Notes under the pieces: model-generated
The model's input: the letters and a program-made list of their open reading frames with translations, nothing else
Database searches by the model: none
What the model was told of the DNA's origin: nothing
DNA from: Hermatobates lingyangjiaoensis
Lineage: Eukaryota; Arthropoda; Insecta; Hemiptera; Hermatobatidae
Reading direction: 5' to 3'
Length of the DNA: 64,000 nucleotides
NCBI GenBank assembly: GCA_026182355.1
Contig: JAPFBL010000003.1
Location: 1,612,001 to 1,676,000 of the forward strand
Part shown: positions 24,825 through 35,165 of the stretch, in pieces
Layout: each line of letters opens with the position of its first letter
How positions within the stretch are numbered: the stretch's first letter is position 1
Program-made: the position numbers and the translations under genes

Positions 24825-24982
24825 TCTAACCACAATACGAAATGGAAAACTAAGACTAAGTTGGGTTTTTGACTCTGTCGAAGAGCGCTTGTTACGGTTC
24901 AAAGATCTTAGTCTTGTTTTCCCATTTGATATTGTGGTTTGGTAATTGTTTGTTATTTCACGTGTTTATGTGAAATCTTTTT
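24825..24982. mobile_element. Family A PLE tail, asymmetric inverted dimer
   Basis: The left arm is very short (about 35 bp, the complement of the ATTGTGGTTTG region). The right arm runs from the GACT of helix I to the long 3' end and a TA tract. The right-arm core (24871-24913) reads CTGTCGA (A6 to T), GAGCG/CGGTT, CAA: degenerate. Confidence 0.65.
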
Positions 24983-24999
24983 ATATATATATTTGAATA

Positions 25000-27610
25000 T
25001 TTGGTGTATAGTTGTTCTTTCAAACAGATTTTATTAAATAATTTAACTAAATATTTACATTCAACAAAGCGAATGTTATTAGGAATTTAAAATAATGGGA
25101 AAAAAATTGGACATAACTTTATTTGATGGTAGTCCAGCAACATCGTAAGTATGCAGAAAGATTGATCTCCACAAATAAAAATTGAAATTACTAAACTGAT
25201 TAAAGAAAATAAAAATAGAAAAGGATGAAATTTGACGCCATTAGTTAGTGAGCAAAGTCCATATTACTTATTTAGTACAGTAAAAGAGTATAAAGCAAAA
25301 TACCCTTCCACCCAATCATTTTACCAGTAACAACTTATGAATCAGCACATCAACTTAATGACATTATAACCCCTAGCCCACAGCAAAGTAGATGCTTCGA
25401 TACACAGATGATTCTAAGTTGGTAAATGGGGATGTGAAATTAACCATTAATTAACCAATTAAGGAAACCATCAATATAATATGCAACGACATCTATAAGC
25501 ATGAGTCACTTTCTCCACCTACCATCCCACGAAGCATTTTTGATAAAATATTAGCATGTATTACAAAAAAACTCCCTTCCCTCTAGAGCTATTTATACAA
25601 AATAGGCATCAGCATTTGTATGAAATACATTGAATCCATTCCCTTCGACAACTGATTGCTAGCACAATTCTAGACATTTAATGCAGAAATATTCTTTTTT
25701 CTGATAATGATTTGATGATTGCATCTTGACCTTCTACTTATTGACTTTTAAAATATTTTTTAATTCACTTCAAGAAGGTTTTTTTTAGTTTTTCTATAAG
25801 CTCTTTATTGCAAGATTACACTGCATGTTATGAATAGTGTTAAAGTAGAGATACTCCGTTGGAATTATAGCTCGAAAAGCGAACAGATTTTTAGGATTGA
25901 ATAATGTTTTATTGTACCCTACAGCTATAGATCTATAGAAATTGATGGAGTGAAGTGCCCTTACCTTAATTCTAATTATTGGGTTACACAAATGACGTGA
26001 CTAGAGTAGAGACTGCTATGTACCACAGTGTCTGCATTTTGACAGTAGGTCGAGACTGTTATCGCTTCTGGATGACTTGGAGTAATCGATTGCGAGTTCA
26101 GCTTATCTTGGTTTCACGGCCCATTGAACCTAATTAATTAATCGGGTTTAGAAGGGCCTGGTTCGATATTTTCAAGCTCACCGAACACCTTAACTCTTAG
26201 AACCCTGGAATTAATTGTGTCCCCTCCAACCCCCTGCTTGCCGCACTTCTAGTTATCGTCAGCTGACCCGGAACATTCAACTCACTTTCTCTAACCTGCA
26301 GTCTAAACTCTCCTTAAACTTTACCAATTCCCTACCAACCCTTGCCAAAACTGAAATTATTACTGGATCAAAGACTGTTTACTCAAGCGCACCGTCATTG
26401 GGGAACAAAGAGTCCTAAAGAGCTAACCTTAACAATTCCTCTATTGAATCTAGAAATTAACCCTGTGTACACCCAACTAAAAGAAATAAAACACAACGCT
26501 TTTCTAAGATACAACAAAACCACATTATGCTAATTTTAAAAGGTACATTAAAAAAATGAAAAATATAGGTAAATATTTTTTCAAAAGGTTTACATAAAGA
26601 ACAATAGTTTATAATACAAAAAAATTAGTTAAATGGATTGGTTTTATTCCTTGTAAATTGAAAAAATTGTTTTACACAATTTAAACATTCCTTTGTTTGT
26701 TTCAGATTGTTTATAAAAAAATATACTGTTAACGATTGGCAAATTAAATGCATGCTAATTTTGAAGAGAAATAAAATTTCCCGATTGGACGAACGATTGC
26801 GATTTGCTTTTGATGTTACCTTCGATTAAATGGTTTGTAAATTTACATTGTTTCTATAAAGGCTAAAAAAAAAAAGGAGGAGTGGGATTTGGCAGATTGA
26901 ACAAGAGGAATTAATTGGAGTTTAATGGCTAAAGGGATGATCGATTGGGGGTGTGAGGGAGGGTGTCTGTGGAATGGAGGTGAATGTAGAGGAGCACAAC
27001 CAAAAACCAACCCCAGCTAACTACAGCAAAAACCAGAACAGATTAATCGTAGTGCACACCCCACACTGCCTGCTACAATCCCCAACCGAGGCAAATGGTC
27101 CACCATATAAATATTTAGCATATTAATACCTATCCAATAAAATAAAAAACATGTAAGCTCACAATGTGGAATGGAACGGACAACCCTCTCTCTAGCTACT
27201 CGTGGGAACCATATGGGTAAGAAAAATTATTAAAAAATTAAAACTTTTTGTGCCTCTATAACGCAAAACTTTCGTTAAATGTTTTAATGTTTCTTTAATA
27301 GAACACCCACTTGTTCACTAGTGAAAGTGACATAGACTTTCCCTGACTGAAAACAATGAACAATGTCAACAAACTGAAGTTTGGAGACATTGCACAGACA
27401 GTAAATAGAACAAAATACTGCACCTACTAGAAATATTTCTCACACTAATCCACCAAAAAGTCCATTATTCCACCTATTTCTTGAAATGTAGAGAAATGGA
27501 AAGGCAGAAAATACCTTTAAGGCAGCTAGGTAAACCTGGAGGGTAATATATTCTTATAGGGATAAGTTTATCAAATGCACTTGAAATCATTAGTTGTGCA
27601 ATCCGTAATT
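25000..27610. other. Gene-free stretch with GC-richer islands
   Basis: Islands at about 26030-26430 and 26870-27110 differ in composition from their AT-rich surroundings and include a taattaattaatcggg homeodomain-like word near 26132. Frames at 26215-26533 have no known domain. No gene is supported. Confidence 0.4.
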
Positions 27611-27679
27611 GTGTAGTATTTACTCATTCTGAGGTAAAATGGATAAACCAACAAAAGTCTCCACACAAATGAAGTTTTA

Positions 27680-27718
27680 TTCAACGCGTTTCCAACACTT
27701 TGTGTTCATCATCAGGAA
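27680..27718 (-). ncRNA. Hammerhead-like motif, family G
   Basis: Minus strand: TTC/GAA of helix I, CTGATGA intact, T, helix II GAACAC/GTGTTG (last pair lost), GAA, self-complementary ACGCGT, T17. One of the best preserved cores in the window. Confidence 0.6.
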
Positions 27719-27875
27719 GACACTATAATACAAATTATATCTAATTAGTTACAAAAATTAGAGTGAAATAATAAAATTCAATTCTTGAATTGAATGTCAT
27801 GAATTCTCTTAATTGAATTTTATTATTTCACTCTAATTGTTGTAACTAATTAGATATAATTTGTACTATAGTGTC

Positions 27876-27912
27876 TTCCTGATAATGAACACAAAGTGTT
27901 CGAAACGTGTTG
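27876..27912 (+). ncRNA. Hammerhead-like motif, family G
   Basis: TTC, CTGATAA (G8 to A) 27879-27885, T, perfect helix II GAACAC/GTGTTC, GAA 27902-27904, ACGT, then G at position 17. The two changes relative to the other arm would be expected to inactivate it. Confidence 0.5.
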
Positions 27913-27999
27913 AATAATACTTCATTTGTGTGGAGACTTTTGTTGGTTTATCCATTTTACCTCAGAATGAGCAAATACACTTGCTTATTTCTTTTGTGC

Positions 28000-29285
28000 G
28001 CTAAGTATATTTTGAAATTATTAGGATTACCACATTATGAGTTTCACTAACTCAACTTTTCAGGATATTTCCCTAGCGTCTGCAGAGTGGCTGTTGCTAT
28101 TTGCGATCTTAAATATTTTACAAGTTGAACTATTCAACGAGTCTTAATAATTGACAGCAATATAGTATATAGTGCGGTGAAATAACCTGTTGTTTTTAGG
28201 AGTATTGAAACATGAATATGTTTCTCTAGCTTTTTTATAATACTAATCATAACTAACTTTTTTAATGTTTTTAGAAGATTCAATTTTTTTATGAATATGA
28301 ATACGACCACTTCATAATAACATTTCATGAAGTAATTGTACTAGAGCAATGATTCAGTTATTTTATAAATCACAAAATAGCTTTGAAACATTAATAAAAT
28401 TAATGCTATACAATTAATATTCTATAGCTTAATATACGCTTATATCATAACTAAATTACAATGAATTCAAAATCACTTATGTATACGTATATATAAACAT
28501 CTAAAAGCAATAAAAAAATTCAGGAAGAACATTCGACTACGTAACTGTCAGAGTCACATGATGAATTGAATATTGTAGGATTAAAATGATACATGGTATT
28601 CGGGCAAAGGAGTAAAACAAGTACATTAAATAGAGTAACTTATTAGTTACACTAAATAAGTTGCAAGTTTTTTGCCACACGATTAGGACGTGTTCATGTT
28701 CCTACTTGTAGGACCTTTTTCTGAGTTCCATCGTGGTTATTTCACGGTAGATGATTTCAACATATGGCTTTCGTTGATCCTCTTGACTCATCAGCATTCC
28801 AACTGGTTTATCTGCTAGCTGTCACAGGCCTCTCCTGGCATCAGACCCTTCGCCAAGTTTAAGTCTTTGACAGGTAGCAACGCTCTTGTCCAGCTGATAC
28901 ACCTTTTATTCATTATCTATTTCGTCTAAGGACCTCACTGTCAAAACAGAACAACATCCTTATCGTCGACTTATAAGACTTTGACACCTCACTAACAATC
29001 TTCCGTCCTAGCCCACATTTAACCTGAAAGAATATGAGAGTAATACCAGCCATACCGTTTGTCGGATTAAAATGTATCAATACCTAGAAATAGAATCTTA
29101 TGTGGAGAATGAGTTCAGATAATTTTTTTCCAAATTACATTCACCAAAGAGCTGTTGGAACATTTTCTATTTACAGAATATCATCTTTAGACGCTGGACG
29201 GAACATTAATATACCAAGAAAATTTGCCAAGTATTGAACAGAAATTAATAATTTACAATACAAATTAATGAAATTTAAAAGAATA
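28000..29285. other. Stretch without recognised gene
   Basis: A GC-richer patch at 28690-29015 has no recognisable protein motif on either strand. Otherwise AT-rich. Confidence 0.4.
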
Positions 29286-29289
29286 CGGC

Positions 29290-30250
29290 AAAGAGCAATA
29301 CCACTATAAAAACTGATTGCTTATCCTATACTAACCGATCACCTGGTATACTTGTGGAATTTATTGATATTTATTTATATTGTTTACATTGCATTAGAAA
29401 TTTTTTGAGCAAATCCACTGAAATAAAATTGATGTTTATAATGGAAAAATTTAAATTAATTATTGACTTATATGAAATCTATGACGAATAATACTTTTAC
29501 ATGTAAAAAATCACAGCCAATAAGCATAAATTTCTGTTGCTTTCCATGGTGATGGATCTGTTTCACAAAATGCTCTAATCAATGTCTAGATATACTCTTG
29601 AACAAAACTTAACAACACTTTAAATGTTGTGTTCATGAATTATTTTGTGTTCATGAATCATAGTATCTTTGGGTATTATTAAAGTGTGAGGAATGTATTC
29701 TTTCCTCAAAAAAGAGGAATTATGTATGTTGACAAATACCCAGTTTTTGATATTCTCGTCTAATAGTTCATATCTATTTTTTTTTTATTTTTAAGCTTCC
29801 AGCGATAAAAGTTTTAAATTATACTAAAAAGCCGGTTTTACATTTTAATTGAGTATACAAAGCTGGCTAATTACTAATATATGTTTTACTCAATTTGCAG
29901 TTCCTCCAACCTTATAACAGAGTACATCCCCTAGGAAAAAGGTAACACTCGTTCAGAGTAAATTGGATTATTATGTTTTTTACAAAGGGAAAGAAAATCG
30001 GATTTTTTTAAAAACACTAGCATGCTATAAAATTCTCCGAACAATAATTTTATAAAAGACCAAAAATGTAAAACATATTCAAACCTGTAAACATTCTCCG
30101 AAAAATAATAAATTAAATTATCCTACATATTTAATTAAAAATTCAATCTCAAAACGACATTTTTCTTTACATGCTCCTGGCATATTTTGGACAAAATTAA
30201 AATATTTTAAAGTATTAAATTTGAAAATTTGTCTTAAATATTTAATGTTA
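29290..30250. repeat. Long diverged duplication, copy 1
   Basis: Collinear with 53180-54080 over about 0.9 kb. Shared anchors in the same order include taaaaactgattg, ttgtttacatt, atccactgaaataaaatt, tttataatggaaaaattta, ttgacttatatga, tcacaaaatgctct, aaagaccaaaaat and aattatcctacat. Divergence is substantial with many indels. No coding, TIR or LTR signature is seen, so it may be an old segmental duplication or two copies of an uncharacterised repeat. Confidence 0.7.
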
Positions 30251-30259
30251 TTCAATAAC

Positions 30260-30670
30260 ACAATTTTCACTGTTCCATAATATGCTATTTAATTTACATG
30301 TTAAAAGACGTTTTAAACAATGAGATGTTGATAGAAAAAAATAAGAGATTTACACATATTTACAGATTGTATAAGTTTGTATGTTTGAGCTATATAAAAA
30401 TAACAAAACAGTTAAATAAATCTTTAATGATAGTGACATAATAATGTATCAAAATGCCATTAATTATGAAGTATTTTTAAAACTTTCAGATTACATTTTT
30501 CAAAAACAACCAAATAAATTAACAATTTGGATATTTTGGTATATACTTTGATAGAAAGACAAATATAAGCATAAGAAATGCAGACTAATGTGACATAGTG
30601 ACTTTAACATATAGTAGTTTATTGTAGAGTAGTATCAGTGATTTGGTTTACACCATGTAACTATGTGTAT
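30260..30670. other. AT-rich stretch without recognised gene
   Basis: Nothing recognised before the mariner left end. Confidence 0.5.
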
Positions 30671-30677
30671 ACGTATA

Positions 30678-31130
30678 CGAGGTGTGTAAATAAAGTAGTG
30701 AGACTGGCAACGTCGCTTTCGATCTGGCAACGCTGGAGACGCGTGGCCTTGAGTAGCGTCAGGTGCACGTGTGATGCGCCTCCAGTATGAATCTGAACTC
30801 GCCACAGTCATTTGTTTGTCCGTAGCGTTGGTTTTCGTGAAATGGTTTTTTCTTGAGCGTTTTAAAAATGAGTGACCTCAAAGTTGAGCAGCGGTGTGCA
30901 ATCAAATTTTGCTTCAGACTTGGACATAATGCAACCGAAACCGGCCTATGGAGAACGTGCTTTATCAAGGGCACAGGTTTTTCGGTGGTTTAAGGAATTT
31001 TCAGAAGAAAGAGAGTCGATTGAAGGTGAACCACGAAGCGGAAGGCCTTCAAGTGCAATCACCGATGAAAATGTCAACAGAGTACGGAACCTTGTGCGTT
31101 CAGATCGACGCTTGACATTCAGAATGATCG
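30678..31130 (+). mobile_element. Mariner element, 3'-truncated copy
   Basis: Begins right after TA (30676-30677) with the same inverted repeat as the other two mariners (CGAGGTGTGTAAATAAAGTA). Sequence follows them almost base for base through the 5' leader and N-terminal coding region, then leaves the family abruptly near 31130. The right end is absent. Confidence 0.88.
30868..31130 (+). pseudogene. Mariner transposase N-terminal fragment
   Basis: Starts with MSDLKVEQRC, the paired-like helix-turn-helix DNA-binding region. A 17-bp deletion near 30938 (relative to the copy at 42.6 kb) shifts the frame. The frame then continues as AYGERALSRAQVFRWFKEFS and PRSGRPSSA before truncation. The catalytic domain is absent. 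Confidence 0.85.
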
Positions 31131-31291
31131 ACTTCGAATGATGACTTCATCACACAATGGATAGGTTCATTCAATTTAAATTTTTTGAAATAAATACTAC
31201 TTTCAACATCTATCACATGTGTAACGTTCCATCTCTTTACTGTATATTTCATAAATCCATGGCCTTGATATCAATTAATTTATGATAAACT

Positions 31292-31500
31292 TTGGTAGAA
31301 CTTTTTCTACACAGAAAGAAAAGAAGTCTACACAGAAGTGAAAGAGACCCTAATTTAATTAAATTTAGTAAAAGTAAAATATCTAATCAAATAGTGATGC
31401 CTAACAACAGTTTTTCTCAATTTATCCACGAACTCAACCTTGAAAAAAGAAAATTACCTTTCGAAAAAGTTAAAAAAAAAGTACGTGTAATCAATAGCAT

Positions 31501-31505
<5 letters not shown>
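31292..31505 (+). pseudogene. Possible PLE N-terminal ORF fragment (family K)
   Basis: A 70-codon frame ends FIHELNLEKRKLPFEK, VKKKVRVINSID and then passes into (TA)n. The last part, kkkVRVI(N/K)SID, recurs at 35121-35154, again ending at (TA)n. The junction behaviour copies the better PLE N-terminal fragments, but sequence similarity to them is weak, so this is only a candidate. Confidence 0.3.

Positions 31506-31540
<35 letters not shown>
31502..31540. repeat. (TA)n microsatellite
   Basis: TA tract between the family K fragment and the family E dimer. Confidence 0.9.
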
Positions 31541-31542
<2 letters not shown>

Positions 31543-31768
31543 CAAAATATTAAAACGGTCCAAACCGGACAGATATATAAATGAAAAAAGACAACAAATA
31601 GAAGAAGTACCTAGTCGCTCTCTGCCGGTACAAGTGAACGCACGTACCACTTCTTCTTCCCTCTCTCCCTTCTCCCTTACTCTCTCCCTGATGACGAACT
31701 TTAGTTCGAAATATCGATCCAGTAAGATTTTTCGCTTCTTCTATTTGTTGTCTTTTTTCATTTATATA
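31543..31768. mobile_element. Family E PLE tail, asymmetric inverted dimer
   Basis: The left arm covers only the outer tail (31543-31606), with the GTCC-GGTTT-GGACCGTTTT hairpin beside TA. The right arm extends further inward and keeps the HHR core. The unequal arms show independent truncation of the two halves. Confidence 0.75.
31683..31720 (+). ncRNA. Hammerhead-like motif, family E
   Basis: CTGATGA 31688-31694, C, helix II GAACT/AGTTC, GAA, ATAT, C17 at 31715. The core is intact. Confidence 0.6.
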
Positions 31769-31779
31769 TATAATATATA

Positions 31780-32041
<262 letters not shown>

Positions 32042-32168
32042 GAATTGACTGTCGTCCCTCCGTCAATTCACTTCTTCTCCTGAGAACGACTGCCATTACG
32101 GTCGAAATATTGAAAAGTGAGTCTTTGTTGTGTTTCTGTTTATGTGTCACTGCTTATTTTAATTGTTA
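32042..32168 (+). mobile_element. Family B PLE tail, single copy between (TA)n tracts
   Basis: Plus-strand tail with degenerate core at 32074-32116: CTTCTC/GAAAAG helix I with one mismatch, CTGAGAA (G8 to A), C, GACTG/CGGTC, GAA, ATAT, T17. TA tracts directly border both ends (31917-32041 and 32170-32196). Confidence 0.75.
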
Positions 32169-32169
32169 T

Positions 32170-32196
32170 GTATATATATATATATATATATATATA
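32170..32196. repeat. (TA)n microsatellite
   Basis: TA tract at the 3' end of the family B tail. Confidence 0.9.
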
Positions 32197-32227
32197 GACA
32201 TCTGGGAGCATTCCTTCTTAGATATAT

Positions 32228-32510
32228 ACATTTAAAAAATGAATGTCCGATTTCACATTATTCAATTTGTTAGAAAATGTTTCTAGTTTTATTTTTTGTG
32301 TGAATAGTTAATTATGGTGATAACATTTTTTCCTGACGATGGTGATTTGTAACACCGAAACAAGTCGAAGAAGATATTCACCAACAAGAGATATGGAGAG
32401 TTAATTCATGACCTAAGAAACCCGGTTTGAAAAAAGAGGTTGGAAAACTAGAAACATTTTCTAACAAATTGAATAATATGAAATCGGACATTCATTTTTT
32501 TTTTAAATGT
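32228..32510. mobile_element. PLE inverted dimer ending in N-terminal ORF sequence
   Basis: Arms 32228-32286 and 32448-32510 are reverse complements and end next to TA-rich sequence. The right-hand half reads outward as HHR (32326-32373), then ORF codons NKRYGELIHDLRNP (from 32383), then after a frameshift KLETFSNKLNNMKSDIHFFF and KC at the border. The left half keeps only the outermost 59 bp. This is the same head-to-head dimer design as the tail families, but the outer end lies inside the PLE N-terminal coding region. Confidence 0.65.
32326..32373 (+). ncRNA. Best preserved complete hammerhead-like motif
   Basis: Helix I TTTTTTC (32326-32332) pairs GAAGAAG (32367-32373), 7 pairs including two G-U. 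CTGACGA is 32333-32339, spacer T, helix II GGTG/CACC (32341-32344, 32353-32356), GAA 32357-32359, stem III AC/GT around AA (32360-32365), C17 at 32366. Every conserved core base is present. Predicted cleavage follows C32366. The extra T between the box and helix II departs from the textbook core but recurs in most families here. Confidence 0.68.
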
Positions 32511-32527
32511 ATATATATTATATATAT

Positions 32528-32984
32528 CAATGATCAAACCACAATAAAAAATAGGAAAACAAGACTAAGATCTTTCAACCGTAACAAGCGGTCTTCGTCA
32601 GAGTCAAAAACCCAACTGAACACTAGATGCAGAAAACATCTGGTGAGGAGTTGAGAAGAGTGGGAGGGAAGAGTGGTATTTTAAAAGGGTGAAAGCGTAG
32701 GAAAGGACTAATGTCCAGAAAGGGATGTTTGGGGAAACAAAGGAGTACAGTAAGAAAAAGTAAAAAAAAACTATCTGCTAGCTGTCAACCCTCTTTGAAG
32801 AGGCTATTGCCCTCGTGACGAAAGTATTAAGTTTGAAGAGACCGTTACTAAAACAATTATTTAAAAATTTTAATTTTAGTTTTAATTTAAAATTTGTTGA
32901 AAGATCTTAGTCTTGTTTTCCCATTTCTTATTGTGGTTTGATCATTGATTGTTATTTCACGTGTTTATGTGAAATCTTTTTGTA
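32528..32984. mobile_element. Family A PLE tail, longest copy, asymmetric inverted dimer
   Basis: The left half (minus) extends from the short 3' end inward for about 365 bp, beyond the HHR into 3' untranslated-like sequence. The right half covers only about 90 bp from gttgaaagatcttag to the long 3' end. It shows how far the family A tail extends; still no coding sequence is recognised in it. Confidence 0.75.
32563..32605 (-). ncRNA. Hammerhead-like motif, family A
   Basis: Complete family A core on the minus strand: GACT/AGTC, CTGACGA, A, GACCG/CGGTT, GAA, AGATCT, T17. Confidence 0.6.
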
Positions 32985-33000
32985 TTATATATATATACAC

Positions 33001-33125
33001 TATTCCTTCTACACGGAATTTGGTCAGGGTTAATATTTGGAATCATCTTTCGCCAACGTTTCCTCTTTATTTCAAGACATCCTCGAAGCTATAAACTAAC
33101 AAAAACAAATGACATTTGTCCATTA
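33001..33125 (-). mobile_element. Family D PLE tail, single truncated copy
   Basis: Minus-strand tail with its 3' end at the TA tract 32986-32999. The core at 33052-33089 reads TCGAGGA in place of CTGAGGA, T, GTCTT/AAGAG, GAA (restored relative to the other D copies), ACGT, T17, with GC pairs of helix I. Confidence 0.65.
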
Positions 33126-33237
33126 TTATTTCTAATAATATAGAATTTATTATAAAAGCAGGAAGACTAGTGAACTAGTGCACTCAAATAAACCGAAAGT
33201 CGACACCCAAGAGCTTCAACGCAGCCACCTAGAATAC

Positions 33238-33560
33238 TAGTATTCTTCTTCAACAGGGGACTGTGCAACCCTGAATTCTAAGTATATTGGGATGACTGCA
33301 ACGAAGCTCTCAAGACGTCTGACTATGCATCTCTCGACAGGAGCCCCTAAATAACATACAGAAGAAGCTCATGTGATTAAACTCACCAGAGAAATGTCAG
33401 TTGAAGGAACTTCCACAATGCAATAGAATAATAACAAGAATATATTAGCTACCCTTGAAGCCCTCTATATCAAAGATACTAATCCTACCCTCAATATCCA
33501 AAATTATGACCTTAATATTATTCCAATTGCACCACTTTCGATAATAGTTTCAAACATGTT
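33238..33560 (+). pseudogene. PLE GIY-YIG endonuclease domain, remnant
   Basis: The frame shows GDCATLNSKYIGMT, LSRRLTMHLSTGAPK, a stop, HVIKLTREM, another stop, then LATLEALYIKDTNPTLN and IQNYDLNIIP. YIG (33283-33291), the RRLTxHL arginines and the Glu of LEALYIK are the conserved GIY-YIG features of PLE C-termini. GIY itself is reduced to a lone Tyr upstream. PLE endonucleases nick target DNA for target-primed reverse transcription. At least two in-frame stops make it dead. An HHR and a PLE N-terminal fragment follow on the same strand, so the unit is C-terminus, HHR, N-terminus. Confidence 0.85.
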
Positions 33561-33757
33561 AGAAAGCCAGAATCTAGTAGTGTTTGCAACAATTGAGGGC
33601 CTAACCTGAATGTTGTCGCATCTCTGCTAGAACCTGCTTTTGGTTTTGCATTCACTTGTATTGCTTCCTGTTTTTATGTTAAAATAGTTCTGTTCAGTTT
33701 TTTCTTTTTTCTTTTGAGGATTGTTATATTCACTTATTACGATTTTGACAAAGCGTT

Positions 33758-33795
33758 AGACCTGAAGATGACCTATGATGATCGAAAGCTTGTCT
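33758..33795 (+). ncRNA. Hammerhead-like motif between PLE endonuclease and ORF start
   Basis: Helix I AGAC (33758-33761) pairs GTCT (33792-33795). CTGAAGA 33762-33768, T, weak helix II GA..TC, GAA 33784-33786, AGCT, T17 at 33791. Its place between the end of one PLE reading frame and the start of another is the pseudo-LTR position reported for PLE hammerheads. Confidence 0.6.
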
Positions 33796-33849
33796 GTTTT
33801 TGAACATGTGAGTATTTTATTAAAGTTGTTTTTTATAAATGCTATCTTA

Positions 33850-34019
33850 ATAGTTTTGTTTTTCACGTTGATATATCTCTGGCCCATTTTATATGGAATT
33901 ACCTCCAGTATATCGAAAGTTAGTAAAAAAATCGAAGCTATCAGCAGAAAGGTCGTAAATGCAGAATCTGCTGCACATTTTAATTCCATTTGTTTACAAG
34001 AAGACCTGCTGCCCACTTA
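33850..34019 (+). pseudogene. Penelope-like element ORF, N-terminal fragment
   Basis: Reads ISKVSKKIEAISRKVV, then AAHFNSICLQEDLLPTYTNI and runs into (TA)n at 34023. CLQEDLLPTYT is the same motif as CLNEDLLPKYT at 4.4 kb and CLNEWLLPKYT at 49.3 kb. It follows the HHR at 33758 by less than 100 bases. No RT domain follows. Confidence 0.6.
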
Positions 34020-34046
34020 TACTAATATATATATATATATATATAT

Positions 34047-34238
34047 GATCAAACCACAATAGGAAATGAGAAAACAAGAGTAAGATCTTTCAACTGTTGC
34101 AAGCGGTCTTCGTCAGGAGTCAAAAACACAACTAACGAAGACCGCTTGTTACGGTTGAAAGATCTTGGTCTTGTTTTCCCAATTCATATTGTGGTTTGAT
34201 CATTGATTGTTATTTCACATGTTTATGTAAAATCTTTA
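34047..34238. mobile_element. Family A PLE tail, inverted dimer
   Basis: The left arm begins at the short 3' end (tatatgatcaaacc) and carries an HHR-like core on the minus strand (34078-34121; box intact, one inserted base in helix I). The right arm has CTAACGA and the long 3' end. TA-rich sequence lies on both sides, and the left tract is shared with the PLE N-terminal fragment. Confidence 0.75.
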
Positions 34239-34249
34239 TATATGTATTT

Positions 34250-35020
34250 TAAATTTGACAACTGGTAATTAATGCTATCTGACCTCTGAACGTTTAAACA
34301 ACGAATGTAGTAATTGATTTTAATTACTTATTTTTGAAAGGTTATTGCTTAAATATTGAGTAATAGATTTCAAAGTGAGTTGTCCACTATGGTACTTCAA
34401 CCATCAAGAACTTAAAGGTAAGTGTCCTATCCACCTAAATTATATTACTATACAGGGCTTGACAAACCAGACTGGTAAAACACTCTTTAAACTATAACTA
34501 AACATACATAATATCATATCAGATATCTACATCAACTTTCAAAACGAATATATTTATTTTCTGTCACCATACGTATAAGATTTGAATATAACTCTGACAA
34601 TGTTCATGCGCCAGAATAATACATATTTTGCATAACATTTCAGTAAGAATGGACTAATGTAATTAATAACTTCATTTCCAGTGTTTATTATTTTAGAGTA
34701 TAGCAAGGCAGAGTTAATTAATCATGCAGTTCAACAAAAGGCCAGCTAATTAGAGATTAAATTACAGTTCCTGTTTGCAAGAGAGAAATATATCCTCAAT
34801 TAATTGAACATTCTCACATTATATGGTAAAACATATTTACTGTATATTAACGAACAATAATTTACATCATATCTAAATTACCAGAATTGTATTACTTATT
34901 TACATAAAAGCAAGATTAATGTCTACTAGTTATTCCTGCGAAGTATTTTTGTTTATATATATACATTTAATATTATTAAGAACACGATTAAGAACTATGT
35001 GAAATATATTAAGTAACTCT
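34250..35020. other. AT-rich stretch without recognised gene
   Basis: Nothing recognised between the family A dimer and the next TA tract. Confidence 0.5.
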
Positions 35021-35022
35021 TG

Positions 35023-35023
35023 A

Positions 35024-35063
<40 letters not shown>
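35023..35063. repeat. (TA)n microsatellite
   Basis: TA tract bordering the J/K chimera. Confidence 0.9.
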
Positions 35064-35069
<6 letters not shown>

Positions 35070-35154
35070 ACAGATCATTTTCAGAGTAAAACAATAATCA
35101 AAACTATGAGTTGGAATATGATAAAAAAAAAGTACGTGTAATCAAGAGCATTGA
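35064..35154. mobile_element. Head-to-head chimera of two different PLE-like 3' ends
   Basis: 35064-35122 is the reverse complement of the family J end at 24711-24768. 35121-35154 matches the family K end at 31477-31505 in plus orientation. Each outer end sits at (TA)n, exactly as it does in its other copy. A dimer of two unrelated templates is hard to explain by DNA-level inversion but fits two separate priming events in one TA target. Confidence 0.5.
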
Positions 35155-35165
35155 TGTATATATAT

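Larger units (their letters stand above)
27615..27984. mobile_element. Family G PLE-like tail, inverted dimer
   Basis: Palindrome of about 370 bp centred near 27799, arms about 180 bp with a few differences. Both arms carry an HHR-like core. It is not flanked by (TA)n, unlike most other dimers. A degraded relative is at 37374-37572. Confidence 0.75.

Noticed and set aside
34380..34440. Second tRNA-like sequence
   Set aside because: No convincing A and B box pair or cloverleaf on either strand.
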